A stretch of DNA of 64,000 nucleotides from Spirochaetia bacterium UBA5763 (lineage in GTDB: Bacteria > Spirochaetota > UBA4802 > UBA5550), in contig DIEX01000034.1 of NCBI GenBank assembly GCA_002418835.1, positions 32,180 to 96,179 of the forward strand, in the 5' to 3' direction. The notes under the pieces are model-generated. The model saw only the letters and a list, made by a program, of their open reading frames with translations. It was not told the origin of the DNA and did not search any database. Numbering within the stretch: the stretch's first letter is position 1; every line of letters begins with the position of its first letter. Below, piece by piece: positions 32,480-41,802 of the stretch. A program made the position numbers and the translations under genes.

Positions 32480-33430
32480 TCAGCGGTCTCTCCTGTCGTA
32501 GATTATTTTTAGGGAAGACTGGTCAGGTGTGTGATTCTGATCACTCTGTTTGAATATCAGGATAATCTCTGTCCTGAAGTTCATCTTCATTATAAAGTAG
32601 TATTCACCTGAAAGTTTGCGTACAAGATCAATTCCTCTCCCGGTTTCTGAAATGTGGTCCGTTATATCTTCACCTGTTTCAAAAGATTTTTCTATAAGTT
32701 CATTCTGAATTATTACCGCATTAATGCTCTCCAGAATTTTTTCCCTGGTCAGTTTGCCATTATAATCAGTTATCGATATTGCATAGGAGTCGCTGTTTCT
32801 GCAGAAATGTATATCAACATATTTATCTGCCCCGAGTATAACTGGTGTTCTGTGTAGTTTTTCCTCTGTCAGTCCATGTGAGTGATAAACCGCGTTAATA
32901 GTCATCTCGTTAAGCATAAGATTGAGAGTTGACCTGCTGGCTAAAGTGAAATTCCACTTTTCGATCTGTTCAATAATCAGTGATATTGCTTTCCGTATCT
33001 GTTCTGATTTTGTAATGCGGATTTTTTTATGCTCTATGATATCCTGAATATAGTTTTCGAGGCCGAATATATTTTCAAGAGTTATAAGTTTTCCCGTGAG
33101 GTTCAGAAGTTCCGATTTTTTTACAGGTTTATGCAGTACATTACCTATACCGCGGGTGATTATTCTGCTGAAAAATGTATCGATATTCTTCTCTGTTATC
33201 ATTATTACAGGGATATAGGGGTAGTTTTCCCTGATATATTCATAAAGGTCAAAGGCATTATCCCCCGGAAGTTCCACTTCGGATATTACCATGTCAAAAT
33301 CAAAAGCTTTAAGTTTGGAAATAGCATCAAAAGCTGAATCACAAAATGTTATTTCATAATCCAGTCCGCTGTATATATCTGCAATTTCATCACGGTAATC
33401 TGAAATATCTGCGATAAGTATTTTATTCAT
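32480..33430 (-). CDS. Degenerate receiver fused to anti-sigma-type HATPase
   Basis: A 316-residue two-domain protein. Residues 1-120 form a CheY-like receiver in which the phosphorylated Asp is replaced by Glu51 (V-I-S-E-V-E-L-P-G) and the acidic pair is reduced to D8. The later Thr (I-T-E) and Lys (H-K-P) remain. Residues 150-300 form an RsbW/SpoIIAB-like ATP-binding domain with L-N-E-M-T-I-N-A-V-Y-H (N box), D-Y-N-G and G-R-G-I-D-L-V (G box). Such domains bind partner anti-sigma antagonists or sigma factors. The Glu suggests a fixed active-like state. It is tail-to-tail with the voltage-sensor-like gene with no gap. Confidence 0.75.
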   Translation of the reverse strand: MNKILIADISDYRDEIADIYSGLDYEITFCDSAFDAISKLKAFDFDMVISEVELPGDNAFDLYEYIRENYPYIPVIMITEKNIDTFFSRIITRGIGNVLHKPVKKSELLNLTGKLITLENIFGLENYIQDIIEHKKIRITKSEQIRKAISLIIEQIEKWNFTLASRSTLNLMLNEMTINAVYHSHGLTEEKLHRTPVILGADKYVDIHFCRNSDSYAISITDYNGKLTREKILESINAVIIQNELIEKSFETGEDITDHISETGRGIDLVRKLSGEYYFIMKMNFRTEIILIFKQSDQNHTPDQSSLKIIYDRRDR

Positions 33431-33707
33431 TCTGTATCCTGTTGTTCCGGTGGTCAGTTAGGCTGTTTATTTTATCATAATATACTTTAAGAGCAAGTTA
33501 AAATTCATAGTCTATACATTAAACTTTATGCTTTTTTTAATCACAAAAAGTTTTAATTATTAGTTAATTTATCCGATAATAATTCTGAATAGATTTAACA
33601 TGTTATTCAGAGCAAAAAAAAGAGTTGATGTAATCATAAAAGTAACATATTAGTCAATTGAACTAATTCCATCATCAGAATCAGATGAATTTTAATCCGG
33701 AGGATTT

Positions 33708-34400
33708 ATGAAAAAAATATTTATAGCAGCAATTATTGCAATGTTCATTACACCTGTTTTGCTTTTCTCCCAGGCAAATAAGGATACTGACCCGAGACTG
33801 GAGGAGCAGGGGAAATCTTTCGACAGGCAGATACTTGAACTGTATAATTCAATACAGAGAATAATTGCTGAAAACAAGTTAATGGAAAATAAAGGTATAA
33901 AAACTCTTCCCTATCAGACAGAAATAAATTTCGGCCCGGATAAAAACAACCCTCAGTATGTGGAACTTGTTAAACATATATACATAAGGGACGGGCTCTT
34001 CAGTTCAAAACCTGTAGGCCTGGAGGAGAAAATCCTGAGAATTTATACTGACGGTAAAACAATCAGTAAACTGGAAACAACTATCCGTACAAAGAACTTC
34101 AAGACACAGGAAGTTGAAAGCGTGGTTGTTACTGACCCGTCTCCATCAAGTGAGGCAACAGATGATGTTATGTTTACACACAAACATAACGGGAAAACTG
34201 TAATCGAGCAGAAAAAACTGTCAGAGGTAAAGAATACAACAACTCTTCCGCTGAGAAACGAAATTAAAATTCAGTTTATGATTCCCAACCTGACAATTCT
34301 TTATAACAATATATTCTTTATTGCGGAATCTTATAAAGAGGAAAACAAGAGCACAGACACCAAGATGTCCGAGTTCATAAGGAGAGCTATTCAGTATTAA
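33708..34400 (+). CDS. Secreted protein of unknown function
   Basis: A 230-residue exported protein: signal peptide at residues 3-21 (I-F-I-A-A-I-I-A-M-F-I-T-P-V-L-L-F-S-Q), then a helical segment and a beta-rich mature part with no domain I know. GGAGG precedes the start. It stands alone between a 277-base AT-rich gap and a hairpin terminator. Confidence 0.6.
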   Translation: MKKIFIAAIIAMFITPVLLFSQANKDTDPRLEEQGKSFDRQILELYNSIQRIIAENKLMENKGIKTLPYQTEINFGPDKNNPQYVELVKHIYIRDGLFSSKPVGLEEKILRIYTDGKTISKLETTIRTKNFKTQEVESVVVTDPSPSSEATDDVMFTHKHNGKTVIEQKKLSEVKNTTTLPLRNEIKIQFMIPNLTILYNNIFFIAESYKEENKSTDTKMSEFIRRAIQY

Positions 34401-34427
34401 AATAAAGATCTGATATAGCGTTCAATA

Positions 34428-34460
34428 AAAAAGGGAACCTCAAGATGGTTCCCTTTTTAT
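34428..34460. terminator. Bidirectional Rho-independent terminator
   Basis: GGGAACC and GGTTCCC form a 7-bp stem around TCAAGAT, with AAAAAA before and TTTTT after. It ends the secreted-protein gene and the minus-strand gene at 34482. Confidence 0.85.
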
Positions 34461-34481
34461 TTTTCCGGCTGCTTCAGGGAT

Positions 34482-35003
34482 CTATCTCATGTCTGAATCT
34501 TTTAATTTTTTATTCATGAAATCTTCAAGTTCCTTTTCACGGCTTTTTTTTGCGATCTGCAGCAGCCTGTAGAACTCATCCCATTTATCTTCATCAACAA
34601 TACGCCAGTTTCCTTTACCTCTTTCCTTCTCGACAAATGCCCGTTTTTTATTCTGTATTGCGCCCCTTACTGAAAGGAGTGTCCAGACTGCAATAAATAT
34701 CAGAATTACAGATAAAAAGAAGATCTTTGAAAAATTATCCCATGATGACGGTTCAGCGCCCCTGCCGTAACCCATATATGCAAGGCCGAAAATAACTGCT
34801 GAGATCCCCCCCACAGACATAAATGCGAGGAAGAAGTTTAAAAGCCATGACAGGTCGGCAATAATATCAGCTGCGGAGAGATTCAGTTCATGCTGTGCGA
34901 TTGTTGTTTCATCCATCTCAATTATTCTTTTTGAGAAAACTGTACCAGGTATGACCTTCTCTTTGTTTTCTACGAGGATGCTGCGGAATTTTTTGGTTAT
35001 CAT
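34482..35003 (-). CDS. Two-span membrane protein, unknown function
   Basis: A 173-residue protein with two hydrophobic segments (about residues 52-74 and 92-112 of this start) and charged ends (C-terminus E-K-E-L-E-D-F-M-N-K-K). ATG 35003 is used because AAAGAGG lies eight bases before it; a GTG at 35048 would add 15 residues. No family recognised. Confidence 0.55.
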   Translation of the reverse strand: MITKKFRSILVENKEKVIPGTVFSKRIIEMDETTIAQHELNLSAADIIADLSWLLNFFLAFMSVGGISAVIFGLAYMGYGRGAEPSSWDNFSKIFFLSVILIFIAVWTLLSVRGAIQNKKRAFVEKERGKGNWRIVDEDKWDEFYRLLQIAKKSREKELEDFMNKKLKDSDMR

Positions 35004-35111
35004 GTCATAGGCCTCTTTATTCCTATAATCTATTAAAACAGTTATCACTGGTCAAGATTATTTTATGTATCAGACAGATCGGCAAATTCAGAGACGCAGC
35101 GTTCTGCGTCT

Positions 35112-36092
35112 TTACAAGTGAGATTTTTCTGCAATGATAACAGCTCTCACAGGTGCCGGATAACCTTCGACAGTTTTTGTCTGATCATCCGCGTCAAGAA
35201 AATCTGAGAGAGACTCCGTATTCACCCATTCAGTTTTTCTCTGTTCACTGAAATCAGTTTTTGTAACATCAACACATCGTAAATTGCGGAATCCTGCTTT
35301 TTTCAGCCAGGAAAGGAGGACTGGTACAGTGGGTATAAAATAGACATTGGGCATCTTGGCGTATCTCTCTTCAGGTACCAGTGAGATATGTTCATCCCCT
35401 TCGATAATCAGAGTTTCAAGTATAAGCTCACCGTCCGATGTCATCATTGAATATATATCACGGAGAAAATCTATGGGTGAACGTCTGTGGTAAAGAATAC
35501 CCATACAGAAAACAGTATTAAATTTCTTTGTGAGTGTAGTTATCTCTTCAAAACGGAGAGGGAGTGTGAAGATATTATCAACACGCGCCAGTTTATTAAG
35601 CAGCATAAACTGCATGTAGAAATTAGTATAGGGCTCTATCCCCATAACCATAGCCGGGTCGTGCTGAAGCATCCTGAAAATGTAGTAGCCATTGCTTGAT
35701 CCGATATCCAGTATATGTCTTCCTGTAAGTGGCTTCAGATTGGAGATTACCCTGTTCCATTTAAAATCAGATCTCCATTCAGTCTCAATATCAATACCAA
35801 AGACTCTGAATGGGCCCTTTCGCCAGGGCCACATCGAAAGAAGTGTTTTTCGTACTTCATCAATTCCAACGGCAGATGTATCCTCACTACTCCCGATAGA
35901 AACGTAGCCGGAGGTAAAGTCAGAAGCTGTTGCATTAATTCCTGTCAGCTTCTGTGTCAGAGAGTAAAGCTCACTCCCTTTGACATCTTTCTCTGTGAGG
36001 AATTTTACTTTATCCAGTGTGATTTTTTTCAGATGTTCGATATCGGAGATGGTGAATCCCCATCTTCCGGGATTTTCCGGGAACCAGTTCAT
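35112..36092 (-). CDS. cmoB: tRNA U34 carboxymethyltransferase CmoB
   Basis: Transfers the carboxymethyl group of carboxy-SAM to 5-hydroxyuridine at the tRNA wobble position. With the start at 36092 it has 326 residues, close to E. coli CmoB; this ATG overlaps the cmoA stop (TGATG) and follows AGGAAAG. Motifs: I-L-D-I-G-S-S-N-G-Y-Y-I-F-R-M (SAM site), G-I-E-P-Y-T-N-F-Y-M-Q-F, F-C-M-G-I-L-Y-H-R-R-S-P and a C-terminal T-V-E-G-Y-P-A-P-V-R-A. It is cotranscribed with cmoA. Confidence 0.93.
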   Translation of the reverse strand: MNWFPENPGRWGFTISDIEHLKKITLDKVKFLTEKDVKGSELYSLTQKLTGINATASDFTSGYVSIGSSEDTSAVGIDEVRKTLLSMWPWRKGPFRVFGIDIETEWRSDFKWNRVISNLKPLTGRHILDIGSSNGYYIFRMLQHDPAMVMGIEPYTNFYMQFMLLNKLARVDNIFTLPLRFEEITTLTKKFNTVFCMGILYHRRSPIDFLRDIYSMMTSDGELILETLIIEGDEHISLVPEERYAKMPNVYFIPTVPVLLSWLKKAGFRNLRCVDVTKTDFSEQRKTEWVNTESLSDFLDADDQTKTVEGYPAPVRAVIIAEKSHL

Positions 36093-36820
36093 CAGTCTTT
36101 CCTGCATATAAATGAAGTGAAGTGAAACCACTTGAGCCATATCTCGATTGCACTGAATCCTGCGGAAGTGAGCCGGTTAATATGTGTTTCAACTGTTTCA
36201 GGTATGAGCACGTTTTCCAGGGCTTCACGCTTGCGGGTGATTTCGATCTGTGAGTAGCCGTTTTCCTCTTTGAGTCTGTAGTAGAACTCCTGTTGCAGCG
36301 CGGCAAGGTCATCGTCAGGATTAACTGTTTTTTCAGTCAGCAGGAATATGCCTCCGGGTATGAGCGAATCGTATATCCGTTTTATTAATAAGTCTCTTTT
36401 ATCCGGGGATATAAACTGTACTGTGAGATTTGATACGATTACAGAAGACGGGGCGAAATCTATATCCATTATATCAGAGACCAAGGGGGTAATATTTCCG
36501 GCTCCGCCGAATGCAGCGATTCTTTTTTTAAAAAGTTCAATCATGGGGGAGGAGTTATCAATCGCGGAGAGTGTAAACTCTCTACCTCTCATCTCCTGTA
36601 TCAGCGCAGAGGCAAAGTTACCAGTTGAGCATCCCAGGTCGTATATGACTGTTCCTGATTTATAGAATTTTGCGGCAAGCCTTGCCTGCTGAAGTATAAT
36701 CTCCCTGTACATAGGTACAGAACGGCTAATCATGTCATCAAAGACAGATGCCACTGTTTCGTTGAATTCAAAGGGAGTAACTTCCCCTCGGCCGGTGAAT
36801 ATGTTATCTTTTTGTTCCAT
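36092..36820 (-). CDS. cmoA: Carboxy-SAM synthase CmoA
   Basis: Makes carboxy-S-adenosylmethionine from SAM and prephenate, the donor for CmoB. A 242-residue class I methyltransferase fold with F-D-D-M-I-S-R-S-V-P, I-Y-D-L-G-C-S-T-G-N-F (about 60-70), I-D-N-S-S-P-M-I-E and S-N-L-T-V-Q-F-I. The stop overlaps the cmoB start. The region before it (36821-36904) is short and shows no clear promoter. Confidence 0.94.
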   Translation of the reverse strand: MEQKDNIFTGRGEVTPFEFNETVASVFDDMISRSVPMYREIILQQARLAAKFYKSGTVIYDLGCSTGNFASALIQEMRGREFTLSAIDNSSPMIELFKKRIAAFGGAGNITPLVSDIMDIDFAPSSVIVSNLTVQFISPDKRDLLIKRIYDSLIPGGIFLLTEKTVNPDDDLAALQQEFYYRLKEENGYSQIEITRKREALENVLIPETVETHINRLTSAGFSAIEIWLKWFHFTSFICRKD

Positions 36821-36904
36821 AGTATTAAATCAGGATAAAATCAATACCATGGTTTTTGTCAATTATTATGTAACTGATTTTTAATAAAGGATCATGAATC
36901 TGTT

Positions 36905-38380
36905 TCACTCGCTGCCGGACTGTTCCGGCCGGGCATAGTTTTCTCCTGTAGTCAGCCATGAATTGCTCTTAATCCTTGAATCTGTTACAATATATGTTCC
37001 GTACTTCAGGAGGTCCATTACTGACTGCATTTCCATACTCTGGGATGCAAGCTCTTCGCATGTTGCGGCAATCTCCTCTGCTCCTGAGGCGTTCTGCTGA
37101 ACCACTGTGTTAAGCTGCATCACGGCATTGTTAATCTGTTCAATTCCCTTTGCCTGTTCCAGGCTGGCCGCGTTTATTTCAGCAACAAGTTCAGATGTTT
37201 TTTTGATATCCGGTACAAGCAGCTTCAGCATCTCCCCCGCCTGAATTGCGGTTTCGATATGCTCTTTTGAAAGGCTGCCGATTTCAACTGCCGCCTGCTG
37301 GCTTCTCTCCGCAAGTTTCTGAACTTCACTGGCCACAACAGCAAATCCTCTGCCATGGTCACCAGCTCTTGCCGCTTCTATTGAAGCGTTTAATGACAAA
37401 AGATTTGTCTGTCGTGCAATTTCATTTATTATTGAAATTCTGGCGGTTATCTCTTTCATGGCTATAACAGTTTTTGAAACTGTTTCACCGCAGGTTCCGG
37501 CATCATCCGCGCTCTTATCTGCAATCTTCTCTGTCTGGCTTGCGTTGTCGGCGTTCTGCCTTATTGTGGCGGTAAGCTCTTCAATGGATGCGGAAATCTC
37601 TTCAACATTGGAAGCCTGTTCCGCTGCCCCCTGTGACAGCGCTTCAACTGAAGAGGATATCTGCTGTACACCGGAAGTGACCTGGCTTGATGTTGCATAT
37701 ACTGAATCCACAGCTTTTATTATTGAACGCAGCAGAAAAACGGCTGCAATAATAATACCTGCAGTCATGATCAGTATTATAAATATGATCGGATATATTA
37801 CTGCATTTATCTGTTCAACTACTATATCTTTATAAACGCCGGAGCCTATTATCCAGTTCCATTCCTTGAAGTATTTAACATAGGATATTTTCGGTACAGC
37901 GTTATCTTTGCCGGGCTTAGGCCATAGGTAGTCAACAAATCCCTCACTGTCCTGAAGGCAGACTTCCGCCATGGCCTGGAAGAGGTTTTTCTTTATTCCC
38001 ATTGCAACATTAAAAGACTCACTGTTCATTATCTGGCCGTCCAGTTCCGGCTTGATAGGGTGCATAACCATTTTAGGGTAGGGGAGTGTTGAATCGTTTA
38101 TCCAGAAGTATTCAGCTCCTTCATATCGCAGTGCTCTGATAATTGAAAGAGCATTTTTTTTTGCTTCTTCAACAGTAAGTTTACCCTGCATGGAATCATT
38201 GTACTGCTGGCTTATAATGCTGTAGCCCACTTCAACAGCTGCCCTGGCGGTATTGTTCCTGGTTTCATGAATTGTACTGATAAGACGTAATCCTGAAAAA
38301 ATACATATTATGCCAAAAACGAGTATAATGGCCCCTACTAAAATATAAAGTTTTTTGGAAATATTCAGATTGAGTTTCAT
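36905..38380 (-). CDS. Methyl-accepting chemotaxis protein with single Cache domain
   Basis: Chemoreceptor of 491 residues (ATG 38380 follows AAGGAAGAGGG; an upstream in-frame ATG at 38407 is less likely). Span 1 lies at about residues 10-30. A periplasmic sCache_2-type sensor follows (E-G-A-E-Y-F-W-I-N-D, M-V-M-H-P-I-K-P-E-L-D-G, W-N-W-I-I-G-S-G-V-Y), then span 2 near 200-225. The cytoplasmic signalling hairpin has the tip I-A-R-Q-T-N-L-L-S-L-N-A-S-I-E-A-A-R-A-G. The HAMP region is short. The Cache type suggests small organic acids as ligands. It implies motility or taxis; che genes are not in the window. Confidence 0.92.
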   Translation of the reverse strand: MKLNLNISKKLYILVGAIILVFGIICIFSGLRLISTIHETRNNTARAAVEVGYSIISQQYNDSMQGKLTVEEAKKNALSIIRALRYEGAEYFWINDSTLPYPKMVMHPIKPELDGQIMNSESFNVAMGIKKNLFQAMAEVCLQDSEGFVDYLWPKPGKDNAVPKISYVKYFKEWNWIIGSGVYKDIVVEQINAVIYPIIFIILIMTAGIIIAAVFLLRSIIKAVDSVYATSSQVTSGVQQISSSVEALSQGAAEQASNVEEISASIEELTATIRQNADNASQTEKIADKSADDAGTCGETVSKTVIAMKEITARISIINEIARQTNLLSLNASIEAARAGDHGRGFAVVASEVQKLAERSQQAAVEIGSLSKEHIETAIQAGEMLKLLVPDIKKTSELVAEINAASLEQAKGIEQINNAVMQLNTVVQQNASGAEEIAATCEELASQSMEMQSVMDLLKYGTYIVTDSRIKSNSWLTTGENYARPEQSGSE

Positions 38381-38684
38381 TTCAGTACCCTCTTCCTTAT
38401 AATTCACTTAACGGATTCTATCCGGTTTTTCCGGTTGTGAATTATTGAATTTATGGTTTTCTGCATTGTTAAAGGGAAGTTACAATAATTAATGTTCGAA
38501 AACAAAAAATAAAAGGAATTTGAAAATTAAATACTGGCAGTCGGAAAAGTTAAAATAATGCCGACCCCGTGCTGTTATGAATAAAGGTTTACATTATTAA
38601 AACGGTTCGGCATTGAACGTGCTTATTTACCTGCGCTGCGAAGATGAATGCGATGTCAGATGTTATATTAAAAGAGGGATAATG

Positions 38685-39392
38685 TTAATTGATGATATCA
38701 TTAATAATCATGCCCGCAGCAGTGAGGCCGAAGATCCCGGGCATGAATGAGATGCTCCCCTGCTTTCTTCTTCCCCCTTCGGCTTCAGGTTCAGCGAACC
38801 GGTTCAGATTCTCAGTGGAGTAGACGCATCGTACACCTTTTTCTATTCCTGCCAGTCTGAGCTTTTTACGTATAACACGGGCGAGAGGGCAGTGTTCTGT
38901 TCTGCTGATATCATCTACTTTAACAAGGGATGGATTAAGTCTGCTCCCTGCACCCATGGAGGATACAAAGGGTATTCCGCGTTTTTTAAGCTCAATAATA
39001 AGCGCAATCTTCGCGTCGATTTCATCTATTGCGTCTATCGCATAGAGTCTGTCTTCTGCTTCAGGGAATATTATATTTATATTATCCGGTGTGAGCTGCT
39101 CTGAGTGAGCGGAGATTTTTATCTCCGGGTTGATCTCCCGGAATCTTTCTGCTGCAACATCAGTTTTTTTTCGTCCAATAACTGACGACAGGGAGAGTAT
39201 CTGCCGGTTCAGGTTCGATGGTGCGACAATGTCATAATCTGCTATAATGATGTGTCCCGCACCGGCCCGGACAATTGCCTCTGCCGCATGGCCTCCCACT
39301 CCCCCCAGTCCGATTATCATAACAGTTGATCTGCGGAGTTTTTCTACTCCTTCAGCGCCGATAAGTATCTCTGTTCTTGACTGGTCCATCAT
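38685..39392 (-). CDS. tcdA: tRNA threonylcarbamoyladenosine dehydratase TcdA
   Basis: E1-like enzyme that cyclises t6A37 of tRNA to ct6A using ATP. 235 residues: I-G-L-G-G-V-G-G-H-A-A-E (nucleotide loop, about 27-38), D-Y-D-I-V-A-P-S-N-L-N-R-Q-I, and the Cys-containing E-H-C-P-L-A-R-V-I-R-K-K-L. The family's C-terminal G-S-I-S-F-M-P-G-I-F-G-L is present. Last gene of the minus-strand operon, with a 4-base overlap with tatD. Confidence 0.92.
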   Translation of the reverse strand: MMDQSRTEILIGAEGVEKLRRSTVMIIGLGGVGGHAAEAIVRAGAGHIIIADYDIVAPSNLNRQILSLSSVIGRKKTDVAAERFREINPEIKISAHSEQLTPDNINIIFPEAEDRLYAIDAIDEIDAKIALIIELKKRGIPFVSSMGAGSRLNPSLVKVDDISRTEHCPLARVIRKKLRLAGIEKGVRCVYSTENLNRFAEPEAEGGRRKQGSISFMPGIFGLTAAGMIINDIIN

Positions 39393-40156
39393 ATTTTAAG
39401 TCCGAATATTCTTTTTGCGTTCTCTGTTGTGTGATGCGCAATCTCCCCCTCCGGTCTTCCGGTAATTTCAGAAGCGGCTTTTAGATTGAGCAGAATGTTT
39501 GCCGGAACATTGGGTTTTTCAGTGCCAACCGGAGGAATGTCAGGGCTGTCTGTTTCAAGGAGAAAGTGGTGAGGATAGATTAAGCTCATCACTTCGCTCC
39601 GTTTTCTGCTGAGCTTATATGTGAGGGTTCCCCCTATTGAAAAGGATAAGCCTTTTTTTATAAGAGCTCCGGCGATCTCCATGCTTCCGGCAAAGGCGTG
39701 AATGATTCCACCTCTCGCGGGTACACCTGTGCGGTTAAGAGATTCAATAAGCTCATTGAACGCGCCACGGCAGTGAATTATTACAGGTAGATTCGCGTCA
39801 ACAGCGAACTTCATCTGTTCCTCGAATATTTTAACCTGAAGCTGAAACGGGGGATTTTCGATTTTTCTGTCCAGCCCGATCTCACCCACAGCTATTGCAC
39901 CAAGGGAGGACGCTGCTTCGAGCTTATTCTTTATGTCATGATCTTTTTCAGATACATACCAGGGGTGTACCCCTATGCTGAATTCCACGGATTCAAATTT
40001 TTCTGAAATAGATTTTGAGGTTGACCATTCGTCGCAGGTGACTGAGGATGTAATAAGTTTAACAATTCCGGCTTTTTCAGCATCAGCAATTACTGATTCA
40101 ATGTTTCCGATGAACTCCGGCGCTTCAAGGTGGCAGTGAGAATCAACGAGTTTCAA
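39389..40156 (-). CDS. tatD: TatD-family metal-dependent DNase
   Basis: A 255-residue TIM-barrel hydrolase. Metal ligands seen: D-S-H-C-H-L (residues 4-9), G-E-I-G-L-D (about 93-98), I-I-H-C-R-G (about 126), H-A-F-A-G-S and E-T-D-S-P (about 202). Family members are 3'-5' exonucleases acting on DNA or RNA. It overlaps its neighbours by 4 bases on both sides in the glp operon. Confidence 0.93.
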   Translation of the reverse strand: MKLVDSHCHLEAPEFIGNIESVIADAEKAGIVKLITSSVTCDEWSTSKSISEKFESVEFSIGVHPWYVSEKDHDIKNKLEAASSLGAIAVGEIGLDRKIENPPFQLQVKIFEEQMKFAVDANLPVIIHCRGAFNELIESLNRTGVPARGGIIHAFAGSMEIAGALIKKGLSFSIGGTLTYKLSRKRSEVMSLIYPHHFLLETDSPDIPPVGTEKPNVPANILLNLKAASEITGRPEGEIAHHTTENAKRIFGLKI

Positions 40157-41367
40157 AAATCAAAACCATGAATGTCAAGAAAATCAGTTACCTCGTCTCT
40201 GTTCTCTATGTAGGTCTCGGCATCACCCATGGATATGAAAAAACGGTTTTTACCTTCAACTTCAAATTCCGACACAAAAGCGCCGTAATGTTTGCCGCAT
40301 ACAAGTATAAGCTCCTTGTCCGGGAAGAACGTGAAGATATATTTCATGTGAGAAAGTTCACTCTCTGTCATCTCATTGATCTGTCTGAAGTCCAGTATAA
40401 TGCTGTCATTCATCATGGTCTTCAGGAAGGCTCCGGAGAAAACTTTTTTCCGTTCAGCAATAGCAGTCTCTGATTTCAGTGTAAACCGGAAGTTTATGTA
40501 TGTGGTGAACCCTTTTTTGTCTATAATTATGTTTGCGGTTGAGTTCTGTTCCAGGTGTTCTCTCTTCATCCTCGCCTGTACAAGTGATGATTTTATTTTA
40601 CCGCGGATAAGCGTTTCGCCGCAGTTTTTGGCGATGTAGTCAATTACACCAAGTTTCATGGCCAGGAGTATGTCGTCTTTCTTCGTCTTTGATGAATGCA
40701 TTATCACAGGGATGTTCTTGGTTACATCATCTTTCTTCAGTTCTTTAAGAACTTCATATCCATCCATATCAGGCATTTCAATATCAAGAATGATTAGGTC
40801 AGGGGTGCCGGTGCGGGCAAGTTCGATTCCGTCTTTCCCGTTCCTTGCAGTTATTATGTTATGCTGATCTTTTGCAAGTATGTCAGATGTGATTTTAAGT
40901 ACCATCTTCGAATCATCGATTATCAGTATAAGTCCGTTAATATTTTCATCGAAGTTCAGATCTTTCAGCGCGGGTTTTTCTTTTTTCGGCTCAGGTTTCT
41001 TCCCCAGAGGTGCAAGAAGTCTGTTCACATTGGTGAGGACACGCTCTTCAGTGAAAGGCTTAACCATAAAGCCTGCCGCCCCTTTATGTATACCTTCAAG
41101 TATTGTTGTCTCCTGGCTCGCTGCACTTATAATGAGAACTAAGGCTTTACTGTTTGCTTTTTTGATCTCTGTCAGTGCTTCAATACCGTTCATACCTGGC
41201 ATATGTATATCCATGGTAACAAGGTCAGGCTTGTATGTGAGGTAGGCTCTCAGTGCTTCATCCCCTCTTTCGCATTCTGCAACAATTTTGTGTCCTGCCG
41301 ATGTCAGGATTTCAGTAAGTTTTCTCCTTATCAGCTTGGAGTCATCAACAATCATTATATTAGCCAT
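40153..41367 (-). CDS. Double-receiver response regulator with C-terminal STAS-like domain
   Basis: A 404-residue signalling protein. Receiver 1 (residues 3-118) has D-D-S, the phospho-Asp in D-L-V-T-M-D-I-H-M-P-G and V-K-P-F. Receiver 2 (about 143-262) has I-I-D-D-S, the phospho-Asp in D-L-I-I-L-D-I-E-M-P and an atypical I-A-K-N where K-P is usual. The C-terminal ~130 residues (I-I-L-D-F-R-Q-I-N-E-M-T-E-S-E-L) look like a STAS/anti-sigma-antagonist-like fold rather than a DNA-binding or enzymatic output. It sits between yjbQ and tatD in the operon; target unknown. Confidence 0.82.
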   Translation of the reverse strand: MANIMIVDDSKLIRRKLTEILTSAGHKIVAECERGDEALRAYLTYKPDLVTMDIHMPGMNGIEALTEIKKANSKALVLIISAASQETTILEGIHKGAAGFMVKPFTEERVLTNVNRLLAPLGKKPEPKKEKPALKDLNFDENINGLILIIDDSKMVLKITSDILAKDQHNIITARNGKDGIELARTGTPDLIILDIEMPDMDGYEVLKELKKDDVTKNIPVIMHSSKTKKDDILLAMKLGVIDYIAKNCGETLIRGKIKSSLVQARMKREHLEQNSTANIIIDKKGFTTYINFRFTLKSETAIAERKKVFSGAFLKTMMNDSIILDFRQINEMTESELSHMKYIFTFFPDKELILVCGKHYGAFVSEFEVEGKNRFFISMGDAETYIENRDEVTDFLDIHGFDF

Positions 41368-41382
41368 AGAGCCGCCTTAATA

Positions 41383-41802
41383 CTATTCTCCGATTATTTT
41401 AATCAATGCGCGTTTTGGTCTTCTGCCGTCAAACTCCGCGTAGAAGATCTGTTCCCACGGGCCGAAATCGAGTCTGCCGTCTGTTACTGCAACAACTACT
41501 TCGCGTCCCATAACGCTTCTTTTAATGTGGGCGTCACCGTTATCCTCTCCTGTTCTGTTGTGCCTGTAGCGGCTCAACGGTTCGTGAGGAGCAAGCCCCT
41601 CAAGGAAATCATCAAAGTCCTGTATCAGCCCGCTTTCATTATCATTGATGTAAACGCTTGCTGTGATATGCATTGCATTAACAAGGCATAGCCCCTCTTT
41701 TATTCCGCTTTTTTTCAGCTCAGATTCAACCTCGAGTGTAATATTTATATACTCACGCCGGGATTTTGTGTTAAATGTAAGATAAGCAGTGTGCGATTTC
41801 AT
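41383..41802 (-). CDS. yjbQ: YjbQ/UPF0047 family protein
   Basis: A 139-residue single-domain protein of the UPF0047 family. Characteristic parts: G-L-C-L-V-N-A-M-H-I-T-A-S-V-Y-I-N-D-N-E, Y-R-H-N-R-T-G-E-D-N-G-D-A-H-I-K (metal-binding His/Asp region) and L-D-F-G-P-W-E-Q-I-F-Y-A-E-F-D-G-R-R. Some members have weak thiamine-phosphate synthase activity; the true role is unsettled. Overlaps glpC by 4 bases. Confidence 0.9.
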   Translation of the reverse strand: MKSHTAYLTFNTKSRREYINITLEVESELKKSGIKEGLCLVNAMHITASVYINDNESGLIQDFDDFLEGLAPHEPLSRYRHNRTGEDNGDAHIKRSVMGREVVVAVTDGRLDFGPWEQIFYAEFDGRRPKRALIKIIGE

